This document shows, one piece after another, positions 15,521 through 23,101 of a stretch of 41,552 bases of DNA. Under the pieces are notes generated by a model. The model worked only from the letters and a program-made list of their open reading frames with translations. It made no database searches and was not told the origin of the DNA. Origin of the DNA: Hyphomicrobiales bacterium (lineage in GTDB: Bacteria; Pseudomonadota; Alphaproteobacteria; Rhizobiales; Beijerinckiaceae); the NCBI GenBank assembly GCA_900470775.1, contig UCBZ01000065.1, forward strand, positions 1-41,552, written 5' to 3'. The translations under genes and the position numbers were made by a program. The stretch's first letter is position 1; each line of letters begins with the position of its first letter.

Positions 15521-15989
15521 AGCCTTACCGCAGCGCCTCCTGATCTCGATCGGTACCGATCAGCCTCCAGTGCGCTCCGCGTCCATTCTTTGGCGACGGG
15601 GCCTGGAGCTGTGCATTACCTACGATCGCGATAGCTTTCCTGATGGGATCCGAGGACTGGCGACTGGCCGATAGGCGCGCCCTCCTGCTGCGGCTGGGTG
15701 TCTGCCATCGCATAAATGCTTCAAATGCCACGGATCGGATTCAAGGCACCGCAGATGTTTGCGGTCATGGTCCGAACATGACCTGGCTCATCATCATCAA
15801 TGTTCACCTCGCCTGCTTCGCCGTTTTCCTTGAGATGGCAGGCAATGCGCCGATCGATCCATCGTGGGCTGACTGACCGTGCTGCAGGTGTTGGGGATTC
15901 TGTAACAGGCGATAAGGTTCAGACGGCGTTCATGTACACAATCTTAGGTCCGATTGGCTGGGAGAGTAGCACAAGAAGACCGAATTCAA
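15521..15989. other. Gap right of IS66
   Basis: No convincing gene. A minus-strand frame (15525-15731) and a plus-strand frame ending 15876 (MTWLIIINVHLACFAVFLEM from about 15778) have protein-like stretches but poor starts. The region is probably older island debris. Confidence 0.35.
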
Positions 15990-16118
15990 ATGCACCAGAG
16001 GCAAGAATGGCTATCTGATCGGGCAGTCGGCATACTTTTGCTGGTTGGCATCGTAACGTTGCAAGGTATATGGACCGCTGCGATTGGATATCTCATCTGG
16101 CGCCTCTTGCTGGATTGA
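15990..16118 (+). CDS. Single-span membrane microprotein, EWLS family
   Basis: A 42-residue protein below the usual annotation cut-off. It reads MHQRQEWLSDRAVGILLLVG followed by IVTLQGIWTAAIGYLIWRLL and LD. A polar N-terminus precedes one membrane span ending at WRL. It matches the 51-residue protein at 10806 in EWLS, AV, LL, IV, W, A, G and WRL. A TTG at 15954 with an AGGT before it would add 12 residues, and the longer form resembles the paralogue's N-terminus in length; the ATG is given here. Inner membrane, function unknown. Confidence 0.5.
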   Translation: MHQRQEWLSDRAVGILLLVGIVTLQGIWTAAIGYLIWRLLLD

Positions 16119-16667
16119 GGTCGCGCCAACTCTAATCGCTGTTATGATCGCGGAATTGTATCAGTCGATGACCGGCCCTCTGTCAGCCAGTTCGAGAACC
16201 AGATCATGGGTAGACGAACGATGCGGCGGTGATCGCGCCGGACGCTACAATGGCTACAAACCCGCCGTTGCTCTCATGCGAGCTGTTTCGGCGAAAGCCT
16301 GCGGCGAGGAAGATTGGTAGGGGTTTGGCTTGCCCCTTTGATTCGTATTCAACGGCTTGGCTCTCGCTGCCGTATGAAAACGCCGAGATTTCAGACATCC
16401 CTTTCAGGACTGGGCTGCGGCGCCTTCCGCTCGCCGTTTGAATTGCCGCCGACGCCACGTCCGATTGGCTATCCGGCCGCCCGTTCGATTTCGGAGCCGT
16501 GCCGAATTCACCTCCGGCTTCAGAAACACCCAATCTCGGTGTCCACGAAACCAGCAGCAGGCCAAAACTCGGCTCTCAGGGCCATCCTGCATTGGGTCAA
16601 TCTATGCGGTTGGTTGCTTCTGTCATGTAGCCATGCATAAATAATTGACCGAAGCACGGAGGCTGCC
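16119..16667. other. Gap with promoter candidate at right end
   Basis: Frames on both strands (for example 16204-16398 minus, ending GGFVAIVASGAITAASFVYP) lack ribosome sites, and none is recognised. The right end carries a sigma70-like promoter for the gene at 16668. Confidence 0.35.
16614..16642 (+). promoter_or_regulatory. Sigma70-like promoter candidate
   Basis: TTGCTT (16614-16619), a 17-bp spacer and ATAAAT (16637-16642) in a locally AT-rich stretch, 25 bp before the ATG at 16668, which has its own GGAGG ribosome site. Confidence 0.4.
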
Positions 16668-17735
16668 ATGCCACTTGTAAGCGTACTCGGGGAGCAATCG
16701 ATCAATGCGAGCTTGGGCATCGATCAGCCGGGCTTTGGCGTGTGGCTCATTCCAGACAGCAACCTCAACCTTTTTGGTTTCGTACAGGAATTTGTCGCCG
16801 CCGATCCGCGCGTCTCCGTGTTTTTCGTACAAGGTGATAGTGGACAGGTTACAGAGCGCTTCAAGCTTACGCCTGACCTGCGCTACAACATCACCGTTTA
16901 TGATCAGGATGCTTTTCTTATTTATCCGGTAAATGGCGATTTCGACGCCTTCCCGCCCACGATTTATTATGCGGAGTCGGACCCGTTTCTGTTCGAAGGG
17001 GACATAACGGAATATCCCCCCAATTATGTCTTCGAAGATCAAAACCTGTTTGCCGTCAGCGGCGACTCTTTGATCCCGGTCGGCCGCGCCACGCAGTCCT
17101 CGTTCGCCAACGGAACCGCCCGGGTATATACAGCGCCAGACGGCGACGGGAGCGGCGTTTTCCTGGAGGCGCTCGACAGTGAAGGCCACCGCATCGGCGG
17201 TGTCATCCGGGTGAATGACGATATCACTGGTGACCAGACGGCCCCCATTGTTGGCGGACTCGACGAAGCTTTCACGGTAGCGTGGGTTCAGGAGCAATAT
17301 AATGGGGCCAACACTGAACTCTACAGCGCGAAGACTTTCAACCTCGACTCCAACCTCGACCTAGCGGTGACACAAAATCCTGCTACCAACGCCTACTCGG
17401 GCGACGCAGGCGATTACGTCACTGATGTCTTCTTCTTTGACACGGCGGCGACTGAAAACTTCAGTATTGAACGGATCACGAACTTTGGCGAGAACGATAT
17501 TTTCGTCACTACCGTCCCGCTTTTTGACAGCAATCGCGATGGCGTCGTTACATTCGGTGACAACAAGCGACTGGAAGTCTCAAATGACGATAACAGGACT
17601 GTCGCTTCCATTGCATTTTCTGGAATTCAAGCGCTGGAATTTGATGGAACAGCTGAAAATCCTGATGATGGCAAGATGTATTATGTATATAGCCGCGTCG
17701 GGTCGGAAGCGGACGAATTTTATCTTTTAATCTAA
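16668..17735 (+). CDS. Probable type I-secreted acidic protein
   Basis: A 355-residue, strongly acidic protein with almost no cysteine and no N-terminal signal peptide. The start is supported by GGAGG six bases upstream. Residues about 150-210 (GDGSGVFLEALDSEGHRIGG, then VNDDITGDQTAP and AFTVAWVQ) match the repeat found in large bacterial RTX-type adhesins and secreted calcium-binding proteins. DSNRDGVVTFGDN near residue 290 is an EF-hand-like calcium loop. These features suggest export by a type I secretion system with a C-terminal signal (inference). No transporter genes are nearby and no nonapeptide repeats are present. Lower GC than the cellulose operon points to transfer. Confidence 0.55.
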   Translation: MPLVSVLGEQSINASLGIDQPGFGVWLIPDSNLNLFGFVQEFVAADPRVSVFFVQGDSGQVTERFKLTPDLRYNITVYDQDAFLIYPVNGDFDAFPPTIYYAESDPFLFEGDITEYPPNYVFEDQNLFAVSGDSLIPVGRATQSSFANGTARVYTAPDGDGSGVFLEALDSEGHRIGGVIRVNDDITGDQTAPIVGGLDEAFTVAWVQEQYNGANTELYSAKTFNLDSNLDLAVTQNPATNAYSGDAGDYVTDVFFFDTAATENFSIERITNFGENDIFVTTVPLFDSNRDGVVTFGDNKRLEVSNDDNRTVASIAFSGIQALEFDGTAENPDDGKMYYVYSRVGSEADEFYLLI

Positions 17736-18176
17736 TTGAATGAACCGGCCGAAATCGAAACGGTCCTGCCGCCGGGCGGAAATGTGAAGCGGATCCGGGT
17801 CGCCGTCGGACCGCGCAGAATGCGGACAACTTGTTGCCTGAGGGTCATCTGACAGCCGCCTCCGCTTCAAACATCCATGCGGAGTTGTCGCGGCTACACC
17901 CGAATTGGTTCAAAAGAGACGATCGGTCTATTCGGCTTTCTCACCACGAAGCCGAACCGCAAGGTTGAGGCGATCTACACGGAAACGACGCCACATCGTC
18001 CTAGCCCGTTGACGTCGATCCGTGCGAAAGGAACACTCCGCCAATGTGCGGACGCTCCGCCCAACATATTGCTGGAAGCAGATACACGATATGGGCAAGC
18101 CGCTGGCGCAGGGTCAATCCAATCGAAGGTAGACCGTAGCCTTCCCCGAACTGCTTGTTTCCAAGGATACCCTACG
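17736..18176. other. Gap with gene remnants
   Basis: No intact gene. The stretch 17925-18000 contains a possible SOS-associated peptidase remnant (listed separately). The rest shows nothing recognisable up to the ribosome site of the OsmC gene. Confidence 0.35.
17925..18005 (+). pseudogene. Possible SRAP (YedK-like) peptidase remnant
   Basis: A short plus-strand segment reads GLFGFLTTKPNRKVEAIYTE. It resembles the FLTT-x-PN-x2-V-x2-IHPK-MPVIL block of SOS response-associated peptidases. Neither the catalytic N-terminal MCGR block in the right place nor the remainder is present, so at best this is a stump. Confidence 0.25.
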
Positions 18177-18608
18177 ATGAGTTCAGTCACCGTTGAACTT
18201 CGCAACGTCGCGGGGACCGAGGCCGCGATGGGCTGGGCCGGCAGCCACACCGTCATCGTCGATAGACCCGAGGGAAAGGCCGGCGGCATGGGGCTCGGCT
18301 TCAACGGAGCACAAATGCTGGCGCTCGCAATCGGAGGCTGCTTCTGCAATGACTTGCGCTATGTCGCGCAGGAGTTGGGCGTCGGCATTCACAATCTCGC
18401 CGTGTCAGTGACTGTGCAAATGGAGGGGCAACCCCTCCTCACGACGTCCGCGACGATGTCCGTTGCCTGCGAGCTGATTGACGGCTCCGATTCTCGCCTC
18501 CTTATCGAGAAGGCTAAGGAAAGCTGCATGGTCAGCAACTCCCTTCGGAACGGTATTCCTGTCGAGATCGAGGCAGCCCCGAAAGTCATGGCTCTGGCCA
18601 ATCGATAG
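18177..18608 (+). CDS. OsmC-family protein
   Basis: A 143-residue OsmC/Ohr-type protein, full length. ATG 18177 follows AAGGAT eight bases upstream. Family features are GFNGAQMLALAIGGCFCNDL, holding the first reactive cysteine (Cys55 or Cys57), and the second cysteine Cys117 in AKESCMVSNSL. Typical members reduce organic hydroperoxides in the cytosol using this cysteine pair. The residues around the first cysteine (GGCFCNDL) differ from classic Ohr, so the substrate is open. It stands alone; no MarR-type OhrR regulator is nearby. Confidence 0.8.
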   Translation: MSSVTVELRNVAGTEAAMGWAGSHTVIVDRPEGKAGGMGLGFNGAQMLALAIGGCFCNDLRYVAQELGVGIHNLAVSVTVQMEGQPLLTTSATMSVACELIDGSDSRLLIEKAKESCMVSNSLRNGIPVEIEAAPKVMALANR

Positions 18609-18627
18609 CCGGTCGGCGAATCCGTTG

Positions 18628-19266
18628 CTACAGCCGCAACGTGTGCAAGACACGGACCGGAGGCCAAGAAACGCACTCGACAGCATCGAAAGTCATGCTA
18701 ATCGGCTCAAACGGCTGCGCGGCAAGTTCGAGCGCTTGTCTCCGCTGAGCGACTGCAATGGACATCGCAATCGTCAGGTGGGGTTTCCATTGCTGTGGTC
18801 GATAGTGCGGGTCGCACAGCGCGGGGTCGATGATCTCATGAAGCTTCGCGTACAGATCGATAAGGCGCTGATCGCGTTGAGGCGATTGCCACAAAACGAC
18901 TGGATCGGCGTCAAAAACGCCTACGCGATCAAAAATGAGCGAGAACGCCTTCTCACCCTCGAATGCTCTCGCAGCTCCAAGAAGTAGGTCGAGAGAAACC
19001 TCTGAATACCGCGTCAGCGTGATATGCGGTGATAGCCCAGGCCCCTGATTGATGGCGAGCGTTCGAACGCAGAAGCCCTGTCGACGAGTTGCCAGAATGG
19101 GCTCGCATCGGACGCCGTACGCAAGGTGAGCCCGAACATCATTCGACTGGTTTGAACTGCTTCGATGGTCGACGCAACGACCGTAACGGGTCGCCAACCG
19201 ACGTCGCGTCGATGCATTGCGAAGGTCCGGTTCCGGGCAACTATCCAGAGTCAGCTCCTGGCGCAA
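18628..19266 (-). pseudogene. 2H phosphoesterase (2'-5' RNA ligase-like), frameshifted
   Basis: The C-terminal two thirds read well in one frame and contain both H-x-T motifs of the 2H phosphoesterase superfamily: LSPHITLTRY and WKPHLTIAMS, about 100 residues apart. The N-terminal part fits better in another frame (19014-19217: FGLTLRTASDASPFWQLVDR, then SAFERSPS), so one indel near 19030-19045 splits the gene. Intact relatives are cytosolic enzymes acting on cyclic phosphates or RNA ends. The true start is uncertain. Decay is the simplest reading; a sequencing error cannot be excluded. Confidence 0.6.
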
Positions 19267-19573
19267 TTCCCCGAGACGCGCGACAGGCGTTTGTGGCCCG
19301 TTGCTGACATCGAGAAGGTCCGCTTACGGGCAGTTCGCGGGACTGGTTCGCGCCACCGCGTAACAGTGTCCTCTATGTCAGATGTCCTGTTAGCTTATGC
19401 GTGTTCGGCTTCTGCGCGGGAGCAGGCGAAGTGGGACGACTTCACCTCGCACCTTCAGGCGCACCGAAATCGATGTGTCGATAACATTGAAGGCCAATGA
19501 GATGGCCAAGCGCCGTGGTAAACTCGTCTGTTGGGAGCCGTATTGATCGCAAGGGCGCGCCTTCTCGGGCAAA
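19267..19573. other. Gap, no gene supported
   Basis: A 41-residue plus-strand frame at 19377-19502 (MSDVLLAYACSASAREQAKW) has no ribosome site. Nothing else is recognised between the broken 2H gene and the microprotein at 19574. Confidence 0.35.
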
Positions 19574-19705
19574 TCACGAAACAAGGTTTTTGCCGGGACC
19601 GCTTGCCGCACCTGATGCCGGCGCCTGGTCTCGTCCAGCATACCAGAACGCGTAGCCGAGCCAGCCAAAGGCGAGAATTCCAACCACGGGCAGAACGTCA
19701 ATCAT
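19574..19705 (-). CDS. Single-span membrane microprotein near bcsK
   Basis: A 43-residue protein shorter than usual annotation limits. ATG 19705 lies eight bases after GAGG. The sequence MIDVLPVVGILAFGWLGYAF followed by WYAGRDQAPASG is one membrane span with an aromatic end and a polar, Gly/Ala-rich tail. It is co-oriented with the cellulose operon and starts 178 bp after the bcsK stop, so it could ride on the same message, although other island genes are equally close. No family recognised. Confidence 0.5.
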   Translation of the reverse strand: MIDVLPVVGILAFGWLGYAFWYAGRDQAPASGAASGPGKNLVS

Positions 19706-19883
19706 CTTTGGGGCCTCGCGTTAATCTCCGCGATCTGTGGCCTGCCGGTGCTAAGATTCCTCCGCTTGATCGTTTGCAATTTTACGGATCGGCGATCCCG
19801 ACCGTCATGGCGCTCAAACGCGATTGGGAGCGCGAAATCGCAGCCGAGTAGCCCTTGATAGCTTCCGGCAAAGCGCAATTGCC

Positions 19884-22091
19884 TCAGTAACGGTTCCGCT
19901 GCGTGATGTCGCGAATGGCGGTCAATCCGGAGAGCGCCTGTGGCGAGCCGTTGGCCTTGTACAGAGCGGTGAACACCTTGCTGGCATCGTCATAGCGACC
20001 GAGATTGAAATAGGACCAGCCGCGCATCAGCATCAGATCGGTGGTTTCCGGTGCGTGGCGGGCGCGCTCCGACAGTGTCACCAGCGCCCCGGTGAAGTCC
20101 TTCGCATCATACTGGGCAAAGAATCGTTCGGAGAGCAGCAGGGACGAGAGTTCGCTGCGTCGCGCCGGCGGCAAATTCGCATTTACCACGGCAGCACTGG
20201 CCTCCGCCGTCAGACCTTGCTGGAGTTTTGCATAGGTCTTGCCCGCTGCAGCATCGGACACGACCTGAGAGCTGCGGCTGCGCATCGCGGCGTCGAAGGC
20301 CTCGGCCGCCGCCGCTGGGCGCTTCAGGTTGAGCAGGCACCAGCCGCGCTGCAAAGCGGCCGCGCCGGTCATCCCATTGCCGCAGCCACCCGCCGGCGGG
20401 GCCTGTGCGCCCCGGCGGCGTGCGGGCTCGATGCCGATATCGTCCTGGTCCAGTGGCCTGGCCGTCTCCGTGCGAACGGTGCGACGTGGCAGGGAATCGT
20501 CGAAACTCCGACCCGGCGGGGTCGGTATGGCTTCCGGAACCGTGTCCCACCGGGTCAAGTCCGGGCGGGACAAATCCTGACGCGACGCATCTTGCCCTCG
20601 GGTTTCGCGATTGCGACGCGGGTCAAGCAGGTTTGCGATCCGCTCGGAGCGAGGGCTCCATTCGGCCATGATCGCGCGCAGGCCGGCCTGGTCTCGCAGG
20701 CGCTGGCGCGCCAGAGCGAGCCCGTAGGCCGCCGGCTCATAGTCACGGTCCCAGTTGCGCGCTGTCGAGAACCAGGTCGCGGCAGGCGCGATCTGGCCGG
20801 AATTGTAAGCGTACCAGCCGAGAGCGGCGCCGCCCGGGACGTAGCGGTCCGTTCCCACGGCCTTCGCGATCCGCTCCAGCACGGCAGGGTCGAGCTTGGG
20901 CGGGGGCTCCTGCGTAATCAGGCTCGCCGCGACATCGAGATAGGCCTTGCGGTTGGCTGCACTCGCTTCGAGCCATTGCGCACCCAGCGCTTCGGCCTCC
21001 TGATATTTCCGGTTGCCGCCGAGTGCGAGAACAGAGCCCTCGGCGGCCTTGGCCCCGCCATTGCGGGACAGCGCCGTCTGGAACCAAGTTTCGGCCTTGA
21101 CCGGGGCATTGCGGCGCAACGTATAGAAGCCGAGGAGAATGGCATCGTCAGGCGTCGTGGCAGCGTTCGCCAGCGCCTCCACGCGCCGCAGATCGTCAGA
21201 AGACACAGTGAGCTTGGCGTCGTCCGCCGCCCGCCCGATCCGCCGCCGGGCGATCTCGTCGCGGATGCTCGAGAACTCGGTCTGCCTCTCCTGTGCGAGC
21301 AGCGGTTCCGTCAGGGAGTCAGACAGCGTGGCAAGCGCCTTCTGCATCGTCCCGACCCGTTCGGCTGGAGTGTTGCAGTTGCCGAGGACGTAGGCATAGG
21401 CATCGCGAGTCCGCTCTGGCTTGCCGGTATTCACGAAGGCTTCGGCCACGCGCCAGAGCGCATCGACATTCGCACAGGTCAGCAACGCCGGCGTCTCCGT
21501 GCCGAGCCGGATGACCTGTTCCCATTGCCTTGCGTTGGAGGCATTCACCAGTCGCTGTGCGGCCTCGGCGGTGTCGAGCCGGGTGACGAGATCGTCCGGT
21601 GCCCGCCAGTTCGAGTCCGTCGTGCTGCGCTGTGCGATCGCCGCCCGCACCTCGGCAATCTTGCCCTCTGAAAAGAGCTTCCACATGTGCTCCAGCTCTC
21701 CGTCGCCAGTCTGGACCGGGGACGTCAGGTCGGCAGGCGGCTTCCATTCCGGGTAGAGCGCCCGCAACCGAGCAAGCTCCGCCTCGAGACGTCGTGTGTC
21801 TCCCTGAGCCGCGAAATATCGCAGCGCGCTTTCGTCGACTGCAGGAGGGCGCTGCGACTGTTGGCCGGGCTGGCCAGGCGTGAGCGGCGCGCCTGGGGTA
21901 TTAGCCGGCGGGGCCTGGACGAGTTCCGCGCCAGAGGTCGGAGTATCGGGAGCGTGGCCTCCCGCGGCCATCGCCGACTGGCTTGTCGCAGATGGGGCGA
22001 GTGGCAAATCTGCCTTCTGACCGTGACGGCCAATGGCATAGAAGACGGCGCCCGACACAGCGATTGCCAGAACAACGTGTTTCACATGCAT
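19884..22091 (-). CDS. bcsK: BcsK-type TPR protein of cellulose operon
   Basis: A 735-residue protein encoded last in the cellulose operon. An N-terminal segment (KHVVLAIAVSGAVFYAIG) anchors or exports it; a Pro/Ala-rich linker follows, then an array of helical TPR-like repeats (for example WYAYNSGQIAPAATWFSTAR and RGWSYFNLGRYDDASKVFTA near the end). ATG 22091 is chosen for its GAGAGG site and because it overlaps the bcsZ end by 10 bp. Position and architecture fit BcsK of class III cellulose operons, where no BcsC porin is encoded; the TPR part should sit in the periplasm and may contact peptidoglycan or the export path (inference). There is no C-terminal beta-barrel, which rules out BcsC. 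Confidence 0.75.
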   Translation of the reverse strand: MHVKHVVLAIAVSGAVFYAIGRHGQKADLPLAPSATSQSAMAAGGHAPDTPTSGAELVQAPPANTPGAPLTPGQPGQQSQRPPAVDESALRYFAAQGDTRRLEAELARLRALYPEWKPPADLTSPVQTGDGELEHMWKLFSEGKIAEVRAAIAQRSTTDSNWRAPDDLVTRLDTAEAAQRLVNASNARQWEQVIRLGTETPALLTCANVDALWRVAEAFVNTGKPERTRDAYAYVLGNCNTPAERVGTMQKALATLSDSLTEPLLAQERQTEFSSIRDEIARRRIGRAADDAKLTVSSDDLRRVEALANAATTPDDAILLGFYTLRRNAPVKAETWFQTALSRNGGAKAAEGSVLALGGNRKYQEAEALGAQWLEASAANRKAYLDVAASLITQEPPPKLDPAVLERIAKAVGTDRYVPGGAALGWYAYNSGQIAPAATWFSTARNWDRDYEPAAYGLALARQRLRDQAGLRAIMAEWSPRSERIANLLDPRRNRETRGQDASRQDLSRPDLTRWDTVPEAIPTPPGRSFDDSLPRRTVRTETARPLDQDDIGIEPARRRGAQAPPAGGCGNGMTGAAALQRGWCLLNLKRPAAAAEAFDAAMRSRSSQVVSDAAAGKTYAKLQQGLTAEASAAVVNANLPPARRSELSSLLLSERFFAQYDAKDFTGALVTLSERARHAPETTDLMLMRGWSYFNLGRYDDASKVFTALYKANGSPQALSGLTAIRDITQRNRY

Positions 22092-23101
22092 TGCGGATAC
22101 CTCTCTCGGAGCATCGAGAGGGACAGAAGATGCAGAGTCGAGGGATAATAGGCGGTCGGCTCGAACGTTTTGAGGTCGGCCGGGATAGCGGTCTTGTCCA
22201 GCACGCAGGCCATGGCGGCGGCCAGAATGCGGTAGCCAGGGTCGGCCAGCGGTTCGACAGGCTTGCCGGTTTTCACATCGATGACGGCCGTGCCGGCGGT
22301 CCATGCCTGCCGGAAAGGCTCCATACGCGCCCTGTCGGCGAGCCCCGCGCGCATTAGGTAAAGCGGAATTCGGATGGCGTTGTAGCCGAACTGGGCAGGA
22401 AACCCGTCCGCCGGCCTAGGAGGGCCTTTGACCGATACCCATTCAGGCGAGGGCATTTTCGCCTTGGCCAGGGTGTCGAGCAGTCGCAGCCCGGTCGCCT
22501 GTACCTGCATCCAGGTCTGATCGCCGGTGATTTGAACCAGGGCCGGAAATGCCTCGAAGACCCAATAGGATGGGTTGATCACAGGGCCGTCGGGTCGGTC
22601 CTTCTCCGCGAACCCCTTCACGCCGGGCTTCAGCCACGTCTCGTCGCCGCGTTTCAGCAGCGCGACCTTGGTCAGGGATCTCGCGATCTGGCGCGCGGCT
22701 GCCGTGTAGGCAGGCATGTTCCAGCGCGCGCCCGCGCAAGCCAGGGCTTCCGCGATCAGGAGATCGCCGTCGCTAGCATTGTTGATGTCCGTGACATGGG
22801 GGCTTGTCTTGGGGTCCCAGCGCCAAGCAGCCAGCCCGTCATCGCGGATCAGAAGCTCCGTTCGCGTGAAACCGAATATCCTAGCGAAGCTGCTGCGGTC
22901 GCCTGCCAGACAGGCCAACAGCAGGCCGTAACCCTGGCTCTCGCTGTGGCTGATCCCGCCATTGACGTCGTCGACCACCCGCCCTTCCGGCGTGACGAAT
23001 TTTTGCCGATAAAGCTCCCAGGCCCCTTCCGGAAATGCGGCCTGCGCGCCGGCTGTAAGACTGATCATGGCTGCGGCAAGTATGGTGAGGAGCGTCTTCA
23101 C
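22082..23101 (-). CDS. bcsZ: BcsZ endoglucanase, GH8
   Basis: A 339-residue glycoside hydrolase family 8 enzyme that cleaves beta-1,4-glucan in the periplasm and is needed for normal cellulose export. Signal peptide 1-21 (MKTLLTILAAAMISLTAG, cleavage AQA-A). The catalytic acid is Glu54 in HSESQGYGLLLA, and the conserved Asp residues 111 and 113 lie in NNASDGDLLIAEAL. Full length. Its ATG overlaps the bcsB stop by 4 bp, so it is translationally coupled. Confidence 0.92.
   Translation of the reverse strand: MKTLLTILAAAMISLTAGAQAAFPEGAWELYRQKFVTPEGRVVDDVNGGISHSESQGYGLLLACLAGDRSSFARIFGFTRTELLIRDDGLAAWRWDPKTSPHVTDINNASDGDLLIAEALACAGARWNMPAYTAAARQIARSLTKVALLKRGDETWLKPGVKGFAEKDRPDGPVINPSYWVFEAFPALVQITGDQTWMQVQATGLRLLDTLAKAKMPSPEWVSVKGPPRPADGFPAQFGYNAIRIPLYLMRAGLADRARMEPFRQAWTAGTAVIDVKTGKPVEPLADPGYRILAAAMACVLDKTAIPADLKTFEPTAYYPSTLHLLSLSMLRERYPQCM

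Noticed and set aside
19824..21671. A 615-codon open frame on the plus strand
   Set aside because: It lies antisense to bcsK, uses improbable Arg/Gly/Ala-rich composition and has no domain; high GC keeps the antisense frame open.
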